Origin: Megalobrama amblycephala
Lineage: Eukaryota; Chordata; Actinopteri; Cypriniformes; Xenocyprididae
Direction of reading: 5' to 3'
Length of the DNA stretch: 64,000 nt
Assembly (NCBI RefSeq): GCF_018812025.1
Contig: NC_063058.1
Span: 19,118,797 to 19,182,796, forward strand
The position numbers and the translations under genes were made by a program. Below are positions 1 through 18,700 of this stretch, piece after piece. The first letter of the stretch is position 1. Every line of letters starts with the position of its first letter. The notes under the pieces were generated by a model that worked only from the letters and a program-made list of their open reading frames with translations, was not told where the DNA came from and searched no databases.

Positions 1-551
1 AAACAGCCCAAAAAATATATATTTTTTGGAAAACCTGCCACATTAATAGTCATCATGTGCCTCATTAACTATAATTATACAGCGAGGTCCAAAAATTTGC
101 CACAAGCGAAAGTGCTTATAATTCTATTTTTTTTTTTATTGAAATATATAATTAAATATCTAATTTTCATTACAAATTATAGTATCAGAATAGCAATCTG
201 TTTGAAAATTTAAAATGAAAAATTCATATAAATTTCATAATTACATTTAATTATTTAATTTTTCATGACAGAATGCCAGATTTTCAATGTGGTCTCAGAT
301 TTTTACACCCCACTGTAATACTTACGAGAGAACAGAAGTGTGTTGAGTAGACAAAACCATAATAATGTGGAAAAAACTGATAAATATTGATGAGAACTGA
401 TCATTTAAAAATTAAAACATGAGTGACAGCAAAAGTGTGAACTGCTGTGACAGCACACTTTTCTATGAGGGCTCAACATTAGCTAGCCTATATTGCCCCC
501 TAGTGGCTGGAGTGAAACAGTTCTGATTTCATGAATAAGTTCAGATCTTAC

Positions 552-1539
552 CGCTGTGGAGAAAAGAACACGTCCCACTTCAACCACCTGAGGGTCACCA
601 GACTGAGTATCAGCCACAATGGGGTTAATCTAAGGAAACGAAAGAATTGACGTCAGTGAGAGATAATAACAAACCCGAATGCAGGGTGTGTCGGTACATC
701 ACAGAACTAACATATTGACTGCAGTGTATTGAATTGATCTATATTGTTGACGCTGTGAAACACGTGTATTGTGGTAGCACTGCAGTTGTGGGCATTAACC
801 TCTACTGTGCCATTCTGAGCAAAGTGTCGGTGAGGCAATCGAGGGTAAATGTCCATCAGGTGTGGAGGGGGATCTGGAGTGACTCGCTTGCTATGCCTGC
901 TCAACAGCTCTCTGTAGTTCAGTGAATCAAAGTTGGTCTTCCACATCAGAACCTGAAACCCAGATGATCAAGGGCATGAGTGACATCAGCCCAACAGTAA
1001 TTGGATAGTAAAACAAGCATTATGTCACAATTACCTGAGAGTCAGCACCTCCTGAAGCAAACAGATCTCCGTCTCGAGAAAACGTCACAGCCAACACTGG
1101 ACCCTGAGAGCAGAGGGAAAAAAAGACACTTTATGGCTTTTCTTCTAAGGGTGGGCTATTTAACGCAGGACTAAATTAATGTAACAAAAAAAATAAAAAT
1201 TACCATACTGTAAAAGTACTCCATATGACTTGTTTGACTTGTGAATTGCACTATTTTCAGTTCATATTCAGTATATTGACTATATTCAGTTCAGAAACTT
1301 TATTATGTGCAAAACTGTCTTCGGCTTCACCATAGACAGTACGGACAGTAACCTCAAAAAGCAAAACATAATAGACCAAATATTACCTGTTAAATAATAA
1401 AGCATTTTCAAAAAGCAGAATATTTTGGAAATTAACTTTAAAAAGTTAATATTTATTATTGGATTTGAAGCCAAAATTCTATGTAAAACTTATGTTAAAA
1501 TTAGCGCTGTCAAATCTATTAACAGTATCACATGTTTGT

Positions 1540-1629
<90 letters not shown>

Positions 1630-4600
1630 TACCAGTTAAAAGTTTGGAAACATTACTATTTTTAATGTTTTTGAATGAAGTCTCTTATGCTCATTAAGGC
1701 TGCATTTATTTCATAATAATATTGTGAAATATTAGTACAATTTAAAATTATGGTTTTCTATTTTAATATACTTTAAAATGTAATTTATTTCTGTGATGCA
1801 AAGCTGAATTTTCAGCATCATTACTCCAGTCTTCAGTGTCACATGATCCTTCAGAAATCATTGTAATATGCTGATTTATTATCAGTGTTGGAAACAGTTG
1901 TGCTGCTTAATATTATTTTATAACCTGTGATACATTTTCAGGATTCTTTGATGAATAAAAAGTTAAAAATATCAGCATTTATTTAAAATAGAAATCTTTT
2001 GTATCAATATACACTACCGTTCAAAAGTTTGGGATCAGTAATTTTTTTTCTTTGTTTTTTTTTTTTAAAGAAATTAATACTTTTATTCACCACGGATGTG
2101 TTAAATTGATAAAAAGTGACAGTAAAGATTTATACTGTTAGAAAAGATTTATATTTTGAATAAATGCTGTTTTTTTTAACCTTTTATTTATCAATTAAGC
2201 CTGAAAAAAAGTATCACAGGTTCCAAAAAAATATTAAGCAACACAACTGTTTTCAACATTGATAAAAACTGAGTATCAAATCAGCATATTAGAATGATTT
2301 CTGAAGGATCATGTGACTCTGAAGACTGGAGTAATGATGCTGAAAATTCAGCTTTACATCACAGAAATAAATTATATTTTAAAGTATATTAAAATAGAAA
2401 ACCATAATTTTAAATTGTAATAATATTTCACAATATTGTTTTTTCTGTATTTATTATGAAATAAATGCAGCCTTAATGAGCATAAGAGACTTCATTCAAA
2501 AACATGAAAAATAGTAATTTTCCAAACTTTTGACTGGTAGTGTATTATATATATATATATAGAACTTTTTTTTTTGAATTGTCATTTTTGGATGAATTTC
2601 CAATTGCTCCAGCTAGAATTCAGGTTCGACACTATTAGAAGAGGGTGACACCTTGTGGCCGTGAAGGGTGTAGATGAGCCTCCCCTCCAGCAGGTCCAAG
2701 ATCTTCATTGTATTGTCACTCGAACCACTGATCAGATAGTTTCCGGATGGATGGAAGGAAAAGCAGTTGACCCCTGCACTATGAACTGCAAGACCAAGTT
2801 AAAAGCTTGAAAACAAAACCAGTCCTTGTGACTCTTATTAAAAAGATATTAACTTTTATGATGTTAAACCATCTCAGTTTTTATTAACTACCTTTGTAAT
2901 GTTGTATCAACTTGTTTGTACGAATATCCCAGATTTTTAATGTGTTGTCTGCTCCTGATGATGCAATGCACGTGCCACTGGAATTGAAGTCCACAAATGT
3001 CGCTGACCTAAACAGACAGTTTAAAATATCAGGTCCAATACACATACTGTATCCACAAAAATATTCAGAAAGGAACAACGCTCCAATTCTCACCCGCCGT
3101 AGTCTGTGAAAATGTTTATGCACTGACGTGCAGATGTATCCCAGAGGCGAACCGTCCTGTCATCGCCACAGGAAGCAACGAGACGACCATCTGGTGAAAA
3201 CCTGACAGGGACAGATCAAGTGACAGTGAGAGAAATCCCACTTTATGTGACAAAACCGGAAGGTTACACACGCAGTCTCATACCTCGCACAGCGCACCCA
3301 GTTGGTGTGTCGGTTGAGAGAATAAAGGAATTTCTTGCGTTCGACACCCCACACTTTCACAGACTTGTCATCTGAAGCCGTGACCAGCCTTTGGCCATCG
3401 CTGGAGAAATGAACGCTTCGAACGCTCGCTGTGTGAGCTTTGAACACAGTCGACTCACCCTTTCTGTAACACACATAGACAATAATGCGTCAAGATACAA
3501 ATAATACATTAAAACTCGAAAGGGGGCATCTGTACTCACATGCTGGGCGTCCAAAGTCGAACTGTCTGATCTCTGGATGAAGATGCCACCAAAGATCCGC
3601 TTGGAGAAAAATTAACACCTGTAATGACATCTGTGTGACCCACAAACCTAAACGCCCTTGCTTTAGGAGCGAGGTTCCAGATCATAAGATTCTTGTCACA
3701 GGATCCAGTAGCTGCAAGAAATGTTGCAAGTGGTTATGTTGGGATGTTCTCTGACTGAAAATAGAAGATAAATATGACATACCCAGCTGTTTATTATTGG
3801 GGCTGAAGTCAGCGCAGGAAACAACATCTTTGTGGCCTTTAAAATGTCTCTCAAGGGTGGGATCCTCCTGAAAAAAGATATAGAAAAATAAGGTGTAAAA
3901 TGCAGTGGACTTCACTGAAATTTTTTTATTTTTTGTATTTGGGTCGATGACGTGACAGGTAATTTTTTTTGTCCAAAGGCCGTAATAATAATAATAATAA
4001 TAATAAACAAAGATATGACATCCAAAGTATGTAAGGTAGTATAACTAGATCTCTTTTATTGAATCCAAAAGGTTTTAATTATATTTTGCTACATATAAAG
4101 TTATTTTAAAGATTTAAGTGTCAAAAGGTCATTCATTTAACCGTCCAAAGGCCAATACAGCCATTTCATTTGTATTTAAAATATCTTAAAATGTAATAAA
4201 TGTATATATTTTTTATTCTGGCATGATTTTATAACATCATATATCAACACGGTATTAAAATTATGTGTAGAAGTCGTTGCTTTGTCATGAGAAAGAATGT
4301 CCGGAAAAATTAATTTCATTGATGTCATTCGGAGTAACCAATATAAAGGGACCATTTTGGATCAAGTCATGCGGTCAATATCATGTGACAGGATGTGACA
4401 TCATTCAGGCACCTGCAAAGGACCACATGGTCATGAAGCAAAGTAACTAACTCTCTCTTAACTATTTGAAAAATTCATGTTTTCACTTAATCATACGCAT
4501 GTCCCGAAACATCAGGTCATTCGGTACAACCGCTATAAAACATGGAAAATGTTGTATTATTTTAAAAACTTGTACTAAATATAAAATGTTTGATTGTCTT

Positions 4601-5193
4601 TTTGTTAGCTAGCTAGATATCAGTCTGTTAACACTGTTTGAAAATATCATCATTCGGTATAACCAAAAGTGTCATTTGGTAAAACTGAAATTTTGTTTAA
4701 ACCAGACTTTTGTGTTGACAAATTTTGACAAAAGCAGTGTTAATTGATTATAAAAACCACATAATCTCATTGTTAACACTTAATAAAACTTTAAAATTAA
4801 TTATATCCCCATTATGTTTTTTTTTTACACTTTTAAAACCCTTATTCGTTAATAACCTATTTCTTTTTCAAAGTTTAAGTACAACTGATGTTTTTAACAT
4901 AACAATTTGAGTGAATGTTCATGTACTCGTATATCAAATTGATATAAATTATAAATACATGGTTACGGTGGTACCATGTCTAAAATTATGCTAGTTCCAT
5001 TGTACCTTAGTGATAGCTAATTTTATTGTTTTGTTTTGTCAATTTCGTCAAATATAACCAATATAAGTATCTCCACATACAAACATAAACACGAAACTTT
5101 CCAGCACAGTTACACAAGAGCTAACTAAATAAAATGTCTACATTCGCACTTTAAAATGTTTCTGCTAAGTAGCCTTACCATTACAGAAGCCAT
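552..5193 (-). CDS. poc1b: POC1 centriolar protein homolog B-like, 3' end beyond window
   Basis: WD40-repeat centriole protein needed for centriole integrity and ciliogenesis (family knowledge). Ten coding exons were placed by GT-AG sites and continuous phase: 5179-5193, 3783-3867, 3540-3711, 3284-3463, 3094-3201, 2892-3007, 2652-2785, 1035-1103, 800-952, 552-629. Together they give 1110 nt, 370 codons, no stop. The start reads MASVM then [12 protein letters not shown], as in POC1 proteins. Seven WD40 blades follow, with motifs such as DKNLMIW, DQTVRLW, DKSVKVW, DRTVRLW and NTLKIWD. After the propeller, [15 protein letters not shown] sequence (here [17 protein letters not shown]) resembles POC1B rather than POC1A. 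The last exon seen ends with a donor at 551, and the C-terminal coiled-coil POC1 motif is not in the window, so the gene runs off the left edge. Head-to-head with cep41. Zebrafish has a poc1b-like gene; which paralogue this is remains open. Confidence 0.93.
1543..1626. repeat. (TA)n microsatellite
   Basis: About 84 bp of uninterrupted TA in poc1b intron 7. It directly abuts the left end of the fold-back element at 1627, consistent with insertion of a TA-targeting element into a TA tract. Confidence 0.95.
1627..2542. mobile_element. fold-back MITE-like element in poc1b intron 7
   Basis: The left end reads CACTACCAGTTAAAAGTTTGG and the right end is its near inverse, CCAAACTTTTGACTGGTAGTG. The arms (about 1627-1932 and 2212-2542) are long inverted repeats of each other, including the ATGATCCTTCAGAAATCATT segment. 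There is no coding capacity. A relative of the same family lies at 22824-23760. Confidence 0.85.
3983..4004. repeat. (AAT)n microsatellite
   Basis: About seven AAT/TAA units in poc1b intron 1. The rest of that intron (3868-5178) is AT-rich with degenerate repeated phrases such as CATTCGGTA; no gene is seen in it. Confidence 0.8.
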
Positions 5194-5913
5194 TATTCTG
5201 GAAAACGTCGAGAAAATGTTTGAATTTGGTGCAGTTTGTTCTTTGTTTTAGAAGTAAACAAGTGAAACTCCTTCATGTTGAAGCACTTCCCATCCGTCAA
5301 ACAAGCCGCGTTTTACCCAGACCAAACAAATCAAGCTCCGAATCATCGAGTCAGCGTGGCTAGATGAGCAATACGGCGAATAATTAACTAAAAATCTCTA
5401 ATGATGATTTACATGTATGTGTCGCTATTAAGATGCTCATTTACACAGATAAACGTTTCCATCAATGCAGTCAAAGGAAACAGCTAATGTAACCAATCCT
5501 CCTAATGCAACAGAAGGCGTGTTCGGATTAAATCTAAAATTTGCAAGCTTGTCTTGCAAAGATTAGATTGTCTGTAGAGTTGCAAATCCCAGCCAAATAT
5601 TATAAACAACTGTCTTCAGGGAAAAAAAACTGGAATTTCTGGTAAAATACATAGATCTGCAAAAGCATTTAATAAATTCTGCAGCCTCTGTCTGTCACTG
5701 CAGAGTTGAAACAGCATTGGAAATAACGCCGTTGCTTAGCAACAACCCCAAACGGTAAAGTAGTAGAACTCAACATTGAGGTTAAAAGAACACCGTCACT
5801 GATTGGATAATCAATTCGACGGACCAATCAGTGAAGACGTTGCTCAAAGAGGCAACGCTTTGAGTTTTGATTTTGGAAGCTAACGTTAGCCGCCGAAGCT
5901 CAGCTACTAGAAG
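5194..5913. promoter_or_regulatory. bidirectional promoter region between poc1b and cep41
   Basis: 720 bp separate the two divergent start codons (poc1b ATG at 5193-5191 on minus, cep41 ATG at 5914-5916 on plus). There is no obvious TATA box near either start. CCAAT boxes are at 5493-5497 and 5824-5828, with an inverse one (ATTGG) at 5802-5806, and an RFX X-box is at 5731-5743. This is the layout of a shared TATA-less promoter for two centriole/cilium genes; co-regulation is inferred. Confidence 0.75.
5731..5743. promoter_or_regulatory. X-box (RFX-binding site)
   Basis: GTTGCTTAGCAAC fits the X-box consensus (GTNRCY, spacer 0-3, RGYAAC) and is nearly palindromic with a 1-nt spacer. It lies 171 bp upstream of the cep41 ATG and 538 bp from the poc1b ATG. 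RFX factors drive ciliary genes through such sites (established). Use here is inferred from position and match. Confidence 0.8.
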
Positions 5914-13156
<7,243 letters not shown>

Positions 13157-14124
13157 CCTTCAGTTTCACTCGCACCATTGTCATCTTCACTTCAGTGCAA
13201 ATAAAGCCTTTATATTTTACTTTTGCAGGATTCCTGTGAACATCTGTGATGGACACTCTAAACTACTGGCCACATGCACATGGTTTAATTCTCAGAAGTA
13301 CACTGGAAGAAACTGAACATTTTTGGTCCTGGTACTACACACAAATGGCACTGTTTTACGATTTCAGTTAATACACATATCTACGCACTGTAGACTTTAA
13401 ATCCAAACTACATGTTTAAAATCTAATCTAATTTTTACTATAATGATGGTATAGGATGTCTAGGGTTTGACATCTAGCTATTTTAATGCACATGTTGGGT
13501 TCTTCTATATGTTACGCAAGAAAGCAGGTCTTAGTGGAAGGACTCCACCTCTTGGTGGTCATTTTATTTGCTTTAGTTGTGCTTTAACATGATGTGTTCA
13601 TTGAGCATGCTGGTTTAGCTACTGTAAGTTTACTTGCTCAGTTGAGACAGTATGTACAGTATTTTAGATGTGCTAGATGTTTTTTATGCCTTAAAGCCAG
13701 AGCTTGTCTGTTTGTTCAATGCATTTATTTAAATTATGCTTTCTGAACCATGTGCGGAAAGATTTTCCTTCATAATCTGCATCTACTCAACTGTGATTTG
13801 AATATTATGAAGTGCAGATGTGAGTGCTGGCTTTAATGAAGTTGATGTTGCTGTGTGAAACTTTGCTTTGTCTGTTGCAGAGCGTGATGAAGGAAATTAA
13901 AGTGCATTTATTGGAGTCAGTGTTGGTGGAATGTGTACATGGAGAGGTAGAAAGAGCTTTGACTGGTTTGTTTGGCCTTTGTTGTCCATGTTTCTGTGCT
14001 GATTGACTGAAATCAGTTATTCTTTTCTTTCTAAACATTGTTTTATTGACCAATGGATAATTTAATGTAGTCTATATAATGAAAACTACCTGGTTTGTTC
14101 TTTTGTAATGAAAGTGTGAATAAA
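13157..14124 (+). terminator. cep41 3' UTR and poly(A) signals
   Basis: After the TAA at 13154-13156 there is an AATAAA at 13200-13205 (short 3' UTR) and another at 14119-14124 (long 3' UTR). Which is used cannot be seen from sequence. No other gene is seen up to 14560. Confidence 0.55.
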
Positions 14125-14559
14125 GATCAATTTTATATTGTAGACCTAAGTGCTGCCTACATGACTTTCAAGGATAGGCTATTCATGTATGTTCAGAAAT
14201 GGCATGATCTAATGAGCTGAGCTGTTTACTTTGACAATTAGCTTTTTAGTCATTATTCAAACATTATTTTTTATTACTAGTATTACTCCCTGTAATACTC
14301 AATTATTGATTAAGTAATCTAATATTTCATAATGTGAAAATGACATCAGATTGAGGACTTGAGTATTAATATAACTGTAATGTTGCAGTGTGTGTCTTGT
14401 TGCTAAGCCGTATATTTTGTACATTGTAACATACTATTTTTCAGTTGTGGTATTCAGTGGTCTAAGATTTCATAATATCATCCTTGGCTTGCAACACTGT
14501 ATATCAGACCTCTTGTAACTAACCGGCGCTACTATGGCAAGCCGTTTTGACTTTTAATT

Positions 14560-15250
14560 ATTCCCAGGATTTGAATCAAGAATATAATTTTCACCAGTTA
14601 AAATGATAATTATTGATATCAGGAATGGATTTTTTTACTAGTAACAATGGCTATTTTTGAAATCAGGAATTACAGTGTAGTAAAAATATCACAAGCTGCC
14701 AATTTTAAATTCCAATTTCACAGAAAGACAAGTCTTACTAGTAAAAATCATAATTTTGATATCAATGATTATGTGATTACTAGTGCAAATTCCTATTCTT
14801 GATATCAACAATTGCTACTGAAAGTTTCATTTTTGATATCAATAATTTGGTTGTCACTACTCTGTTCTGCACGAATCACACAAATTACATATTTTGGCTT
14901 CAAAATGGCAACCAATTCACCAAAAGGCGATTACTTTGTGATTTGTGTGATTCATGCAGAACCAAGTAGTTCTTGTGGTTGGATTGTGAAACTTTTTTAT
15001 TTATTTTTTTTAAACTAGTAAAAAAATTATGAAACTGCCATTTCAACTAGTAAGAAATCATTGGTATAATTGAATTTGAATGGCAGCTTATTGTGATATT
15101 TAGTGAAAATGCAGTTTCGCATATCAAGAATAATAGTTTTTATTTGTTAAAATTTAATATTTGATACCAAGAATTTGATTTCTGCAAGTGATGTCATTGT
15201 TGACATCAAGAATTCACGTTTTTACTAGTGAAAATGTAATTCCCTAGTAT
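14560..15250. repeat. degenerate ACTAGT/GATATCAA repeat tract
   Basis: Irregular 40-60 bp units alternate between TTGATATCAAGAATT-like and TTTACTAGTGAAAATG-like phrases. The tract contains the left endpoint of the segmental duplication (14769). Its sister copy starts at 32618 and runs to about 33070. Confidence 0.75.
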
Positions 15251-15714
15251 TTCTTAATGTTCGTTGTCGTCCCTGGCAAAGCTGTAAATAAAACGCTCAT
15301 AACCCACCAGCGCTAATTTCATCATGCAGTGACTGTAGTGAAAAAGACACCAGACTGTGAGGACATTTAATATTAACATTACTGTAATGTTGTGGTGTTT
15401 GTCTTCTAGCTTGCTTCTTGCTTGTCTTCTTGCTTTTAAATTGTAATGGACTATTTTTTCTTAGTGGAAGTTTCAAGAGAAAATAAAGGTAAGATTATGA
15501 AACACTTTCAACTCAAATCAATATTTCATGTCCATTGCATTATATATTTGTCAAGAAGCAATGTAATAAGATGGATAATCTATAATCTGTCAGTCATTAT
15601 TGCAAAATAAACCCCTTTTTGCCATAATGACCAACTGACTGTACATTATCCCTTGTGCATTTTACACTTACATACTTATGCACTTTGACTTATCACAAAA
15701 ATATTGTAGAATGT

Positions 15715-18700
15715 TTAATATGGGTTATTCTTGGTGTGCTCCATGATGGCCATCAGGGCCAGCCAGGTCTCCTCAGCAGTGGGGAGGATCTGATCAGCAG
15801 GCAGGAGGAAACCATAGCGACCAGTGTCTCTCAGCTCAAAGGTGTAGGAGTACTTGATGCCCTGTTCATAAGTCCAGTCAACAGTGACTCCATCAGCTTG
15901 GTCTGAGAGCAAAGAAATTGTTGGCAATGAGATTAATAGTCATTATGATATTGACAAGTTAAGAGCTTTAGATTCACTGTAAATGTACTTACAGATGGTA
16001 GTAATGATGCTGCCAAATGTATATGCAGTGTTATACAAAGACTTCAGTTCAGTGATGGCCGTTCTGGCGAGTTCATGCTGAAGGGACAATACAGATTTTA
16101 TTTGTATTCAATATGTTAAAATCATCAAAATTAGCATGTTTCTGCAGCATACCAGTTCAGCCTGGTCTTGGGCAGGAGTCGCTGTGAATCCATATGGATA
16201 CAAGAGCATCTGAGAATAGCTGTGGATGGACAAAAAGGCCTTGAGGTTGCCGTGAGATTTCACAAAGTCCACAATGGCCTTGACCTCTGACTCAGAATGA
16301 GCACTGGGTCCATGGTAGGTCTGAGAGCATGGGTTGGTGCTTGCACCAGGACCTGTTGATGAAAAATGGCACAAAGATTACATATCATCTGAATATGTAA
16401 AACAATCGGAACTCCAATATCCCAAACTTAATGCTACATCTCACCACCAAAGCCAGTTTCCCAGTTTCTGTTGGGATCAACTCCAACACAGCTGGATCCA
16501 GGGTTCGGCTTTCTGGTTTTACGCCACATGCGGTCCTTAACCAACCCACAAACCAATTGGATTCCACAAGAAAGAAGGCAAATTTCATTAAAATATTTGT
16601 TCTGTTTAACCGAATGTGCATGTAATGTCTTCCAGGCATCAAACTCACATTGCTGTGGGTGTAGGCATAACCATCAGGGTTGGTGACGATCTCCAAGAAG
16701 ATATCATAGTTGTTAAGGATGTCGGTGAGGATGGGGTCCCGTCCGTAGTCGGTCACAATCTACTCAACAAAAAATACACTGGTATAAATCTTTCATTCAA
16801 TTATGCTGTAGTAGATTGTATTTCAGAATTTCAAATGACCTTCTTGGCAAACCAGATTCCGCTGGCCTGAGTGATCCATTCTCTGGAGTGGATGCCAGTG
16901 TCAATCCAGATACCTGGACGGTTCGCTCCAGTGCTGAACTGAGTGACAGGGTATTAGTCATAATGAAAAAATAGAAATATTAATTTATCCTGACATATTA
17001 CTTAAGGTCCGTTCACACCAAGAATGATAACTATAACGATAACGTAACCTTGGTTCCCCGAGATAACGGGAGCGCTGCAGCCCGCCAGAATGGGTGGAGC
17101 ATCCATGTATAACAGACTCCTATCGCCATAGGATTCAGATTAACTCGACTGAAGCAACTAAGGCCTAGTCGAGTACCATAATAGCATGGCCAGCTATGCA
17201 ATACTTGTTCCTGTAATCTCAGGTTACGTTAGTAACCGATTGCATTCCCTTTCAAACTGTTCATTCGTATTGCATCGCTAGACACTATGTGAACACAGTC
17301 CAATCACGCCATGCTATGATAACACAACGACAAACGTTCTAAGGCCCCAGCCTAAGACACTTTGAGATGAGGGCCTCAGGGCAGTAGGGCTAAGTAAGGG
17401 CGAGGAGATTGCTTGACAAGGGAAGGTACTAGTGGGTTGAGCTCATTCATAGGTCAAAGCCCAACTAAACAGAGAGGACTCATGCTTGTAGTGTAGGAAT
17501 GTCCAAGTTGTAAAACCTGGCAAAGGTAGACGGCGTGGACAGGTCACCACACTGATGTCACCAATGGATACACCACTGGACCATGCCCAGTAAGAGGCCA
17601 TTCCTCTGGTGGAGTGTGCTCTTACACCGATGGGGCACTGTAGAGCCATCGAAGTGTAAGCCAATGCAATGGTATCCACTATCCTGTGGGATAATCTCTG
17701 CTTTGTGACCGGGAGCCCTTTGGTGCGGCCTCCGAAGCACACAAAGAGCTGCCAGTATAATGACCTGTGCTCTGAATGGAGTTGGGAGCACCTTTGGCAC
17801 ATAGCCAATAGTGTTTAGGACTCTCGCTGGAAGGTCCGTGAGTTCCTGTCAAGGGGCCATACATAGAGGTCCCACAACTTGGGTTGGAGGTGCCAGATCT
17901 TTCCCTTCGCCTGGGAAAGGAGGTCCTTCCTCAGGGGAATTGGCCATGGAGCTGCTGCTAGCAGCTGCATCAGATCGGGGAACCATGTTTGGTTCTGCCA
18001 AAGAGAGTCCACTAGAAGGACTGTGCATCTGTCCTCCTCGAGTCGTTTGATGACATGAAGGAGCAGCGTGATGGGGGAAAAGCGTAAAGGAGGGGATGGG
18101 CCATATGTAGCCTAGTGTGTCCCTGTCCTTCAGGAAGAATATTTGGCAGTGAAAGTTGTCTTCTGAGGCAAAGAGTTCGACCTCTGCCTTCCAGAAGATA
18201 CTCCAGATTCTTTTAACCATCTGGGGATGGAGCATCCATTCCTCTGGGGACACATTGCCCTGGGACAGCATGTCTGCTCCCTGGTTCAGTTTCCCTGGCA
18301 CGTGCACTGCTCTCAGTGAGCGCAGGTTGCACTGTACCCATAAGAGGAGGCGTCTCACTAGTTTGTACAGAGGCCTTATGTAAGACACCACCGCCATGTT
18401 GTCCGAACATGGTGCCTTATCAGTTCTGGTAGGAAGGTTTTGAGGGCCAGAAAAAAACGCCAGCATTTCCAGGCAGTTGATATGTAGCCACTTTTCCGTG
18501 CTCAACCAGGAGCCGGAAGTCAACCTGCCCCAGCACAGAGCTCCCCAACCCATGTTGGAAGCATCTGTCTTGACCATCTTCCTCCTGGAGACAATCCCCA
18601 TGTCCATGCTGATCTGGCACTGACTGGGGTTCTTCCAAGGGGCCAGGGCTATGATGCAACCATGGTCCACTTTGATGCAAAGGCGACCTAAGCAGCAAGT

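Noticed and set aside
1425..1697. Tyr-Ile repeat ORFs across AT microsatellites (also 11780-12130 and 23647-23990)
   Set aside because: They are only translations of (TA)n tracts, open on both strands, without conserved sequence or splice context.
5839..5856. Second X-box-like pair GTTGCT...GGCAAC
   Set aside because: The half-sites are 6 bp apart, wider than the 0-3 bp accepted by RFX.
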